Positions 62,160 through 64,000 of a stretch of DNA of 64,000 nt are shown piece by piece (the first letter of the stretch is position 1; each line of letters starts with the position of its first letter). Under the pieces are notes generated by a model. The model was not told the origin of the DNA and made no database searches. It worked only from the letters and a program-made list of their open reading frames with translations. This stretch comes from Ailurus styani (Eukaryota; Chordata; Mammalia; Carnivora; Ailuridae): the NCBI GenBank assembly GCA_002007465.1, contig LNAC01000340.1, positions 394,850 to 458,849 on the forward strand, read 5' to 3'. Made by a program: the position numbers and the translations under genes.

Positions 62160-62985
62160 AGAGTATGAGCAAAATGTCACAGAGAGCTCTACATCATCTA
62201 AGTCAGTGCCAGCCATTTTCTCTGTGATGTCTGTGTATAGGAAATGGTAAATTTCTTTTTAATGACATACCCAAGCAGACAGTTAATGGCCATTTGGCAG
62301 GAAGAAGATGCTATAGATATTTCCAAGCATCAGTGGAAAACCGGATTCAATGAGTTTTAGGGTTTCTCTCAGTCATGAGTTCTAGGGTGGGGGTTTCCAT
62401 GTCTTTTACCCTTTCCACTAGAGAATCTTCCCAAACCAATTCTGCTTCTGTCTAGTTCCAGCTTGTGGAATGAGGGCATTCCGCATGGCTCGGTGAATGG
62501 TGCATAAGTGTTAGGTGGGAACCTCCCTTCCCCTTCTTCAAGTTTCCAAGTTGAGAGATTGCCATTAGAGTAATACTTTTGCCCTCTTTCCCCAAGGGAG
62601 GAGTGCCTTACCTGATTGATGAATTTAAGCTGAAGTGAGCATCTTCAGTTTCATCTCTCTCCCTCTCTCTCTTTGGGGACCAGATGCTCACAAAACATCC
62701 TCATCAGCTCTAAGCAGATCTGTCCCTGCCGGAGGAGAGGCCCACATTTGGGGAATTAAGTTCAGTAACTGGAAGTGATAGCAAGCAATTTGACCAGATC
62801 TAAGCCATGCTTATTGTTTTATCAGCAGTAAAACTGACATTTTTATCTCCATCTGCCTAACTCCTTGGGTTTTTTTTTCTCAATTAATTAGGAACCCGGG
62901 CAGGGAACAAGGTGTCATCTATTAGCTCCTAAACCCCAGCAGAAAGCTCTTACTTACAGACAAGACCTTCCCAATTTGGTTTACC
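62160..62985. other. Intergenic stretch without recognised elements
   Basis: I see no gene. A short L2-like antisense tail precedes it at about 62070-62160. Confidence 0.4.
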
Positions 62986-62989
62986 CACC

Positions 62990-63415
62990 TTGTCAGCATC
63001 TTCCCACACTACCTCCTGCCCTCCTTTCTATCCTCCAAGAACATCAGGTTGCTTGTCATTTCTTTCATACTTCTTGCAATTTCATGCTTTTATGCCTTTG
63101 ATTATGTTATTCCTTCTGTGGCATACCCACTCATCCCCACCACACTGCTTCAACAGCTAATGCTTATCCATCGTCTGTCCATAATGCCTCATCTCAAGGA
63201 ACACCTCATCCAGGAAGTCTTCACTGGCTGTCACCTTCCCACCACTATGGGCTCAGTTTGATGAATACTCCATCACATTTTTTTTTAATGTCAATCTCTC
63301 ACCACTAGATTGTGAGCTTACTGAAGGGACTGTGATCTTATTATCTCTGAATCCCTCAGAATTCAGAACCTTTCACAGAGGACATGCATGGTAAATGTGT
63401 GTTAAATCAATGCAT
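62990..63415 (+). repeat. L2 LINE 3' copy, diverged
   Basis: It contains CTTTTATGCCTTTGATTATG, CTCATCCAGGAAGTCTTCAC and ATTGTGAGCTTACTGAAGGG in L2 sense order. Confidence 0.7.
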
Positions 63416-63850
63416 AAATTAGCCAATAGTGGACGATACCCATTCCTGAGGCCAGGCAGAACTGGGAAGGGTACCTTCACCAGCCAGAGGTCAGGAGCAG
63501 AATCAAAGTTATAGCCAAAGAGACAGGTCCAAACAATTAGTCCTCAGGGCAAGGCAAGGCAAAAAAAGTGACTAAGTGAACAGAGGTAAAAACAAACAGG
63601 TGGAGGAAGAGGCTGAAAAGAAATAAACTACAAGGAATGGACCAGAGCAAGGAATGCAGAATAAAGGCTGTGAAGGGCAAAAGAGCCTGGTACTCGCCTA
63701 TTACACAGTTCCAGATATGTGGTCAAGGGAAAAGACAGAAATCCCTAAGATCACAGGCAAAGATTTGATGACAGTGGATTGCAGGGGAAAATCACAAGAG
63801 CAGAAGAATGTGGAGCCTGGTCCCAGCTCTGCCACTAAATATTCAGGTGA

Positions 63851-64000
63851 GGGCGCCTGGGTGGCTCACTTGGTTGGGTGACTGCCTTCAGCTCAGGTCA
63901 CAATCCTGGGGTCCTGGGATGGAGCCCTGCATCGGGCTCCTTGCTCAGTAGGGGGCCTGCTTCTCCCTCTCCCTCTGCCTGTTACTCTGCCTGCTTGTGC
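63851..64000 (+). mobile_element. CAN SINE, cut by the window edge
   Basis: The head is GGGCGCCTGGGTGGCTCAC with TTGGTTGGGTGACTGCC. The CT-rich tract starts and the window ends before the A-rich tail. Confidence 0.95.

Overview
This is a mammalian genomic window, almost certainly from a carnivore. Thirteen copies (plus one older one) of a tRNA-Lys-type SINE begin with the head motif GCCTGGGTGGCTCAG and end in a CT-rich stretch and an A-rich tail. That is the carnivore-specific CAN SINE. Several copies carry the head variant GTGGGTTAAAGCCTCTGCC, which I associate with mustelids; the family-level call is inference. There are no bacterial or viral genes, CRISPR arrays or operons.

The window holds one recognisable gene: the large first coding exon of ABTB3 (also called BTBD11; ankyrin repeat and BTB domain protein) on the minus strand, start codon at 31611-31609, splice donor just left of 30288. 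The exon encodes about 441 residues: the N-terminal [10 protein letters not shown] segment, a histone-fold-like region, and a Gly/Pro/Ala/His low-complexity linker that is interrupted by a 193-base assembly gap. The ankyrin and BTB domains lie in later exons beyond position 1. The exon sits in a CpG island of about 3 kb (roughly 29280-32350) that also holds the 5' leader, GC boxes and a CCAAT box. Two upstream ORFs lie in the leader; one overlaps the main start codon out of frame.

Positions 1-30287 are the first part of intron 1, read leftwards. I see no further exon there. The intron carries CAN SINEs, many old MIR and L2 copies (including an L2 of about 1.25 kb at 16290-17535), a degraded LTR-type element with two serial SINE insertions near 23.3-23.7 kb, a palindromic (GT)n-(CA)n array at 12010-12119, a perfect 38-bp tandem duplication at 20373-20448, and a 170-base gap at 2581-2750 with duplicated flanks.

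Positions 32350-64000 are 5' flanking intergenic DNA, with no supportable exon. It contains L2, MIR, old L1, LTR-like fragments, two hAT-type DNA transposon fossils, nine CAN SINEs (plus one older copy), several microsatellites, a 17-bp inverted repeat around a (TG)n tract at 34.2 kb, and a perfect palindromic homeodomain-type motif at 58255-58270. Repeat-family names are from recognition by eye, so boundaries are approximate except where a target-site duplication is quoted.

I found nothing that qualifies as a new biological system. The most testable leads are the overlapping upstream ORF of ABTB3, the structured GC-rich leader, the palindromic repeats, and the two assembly gaps.
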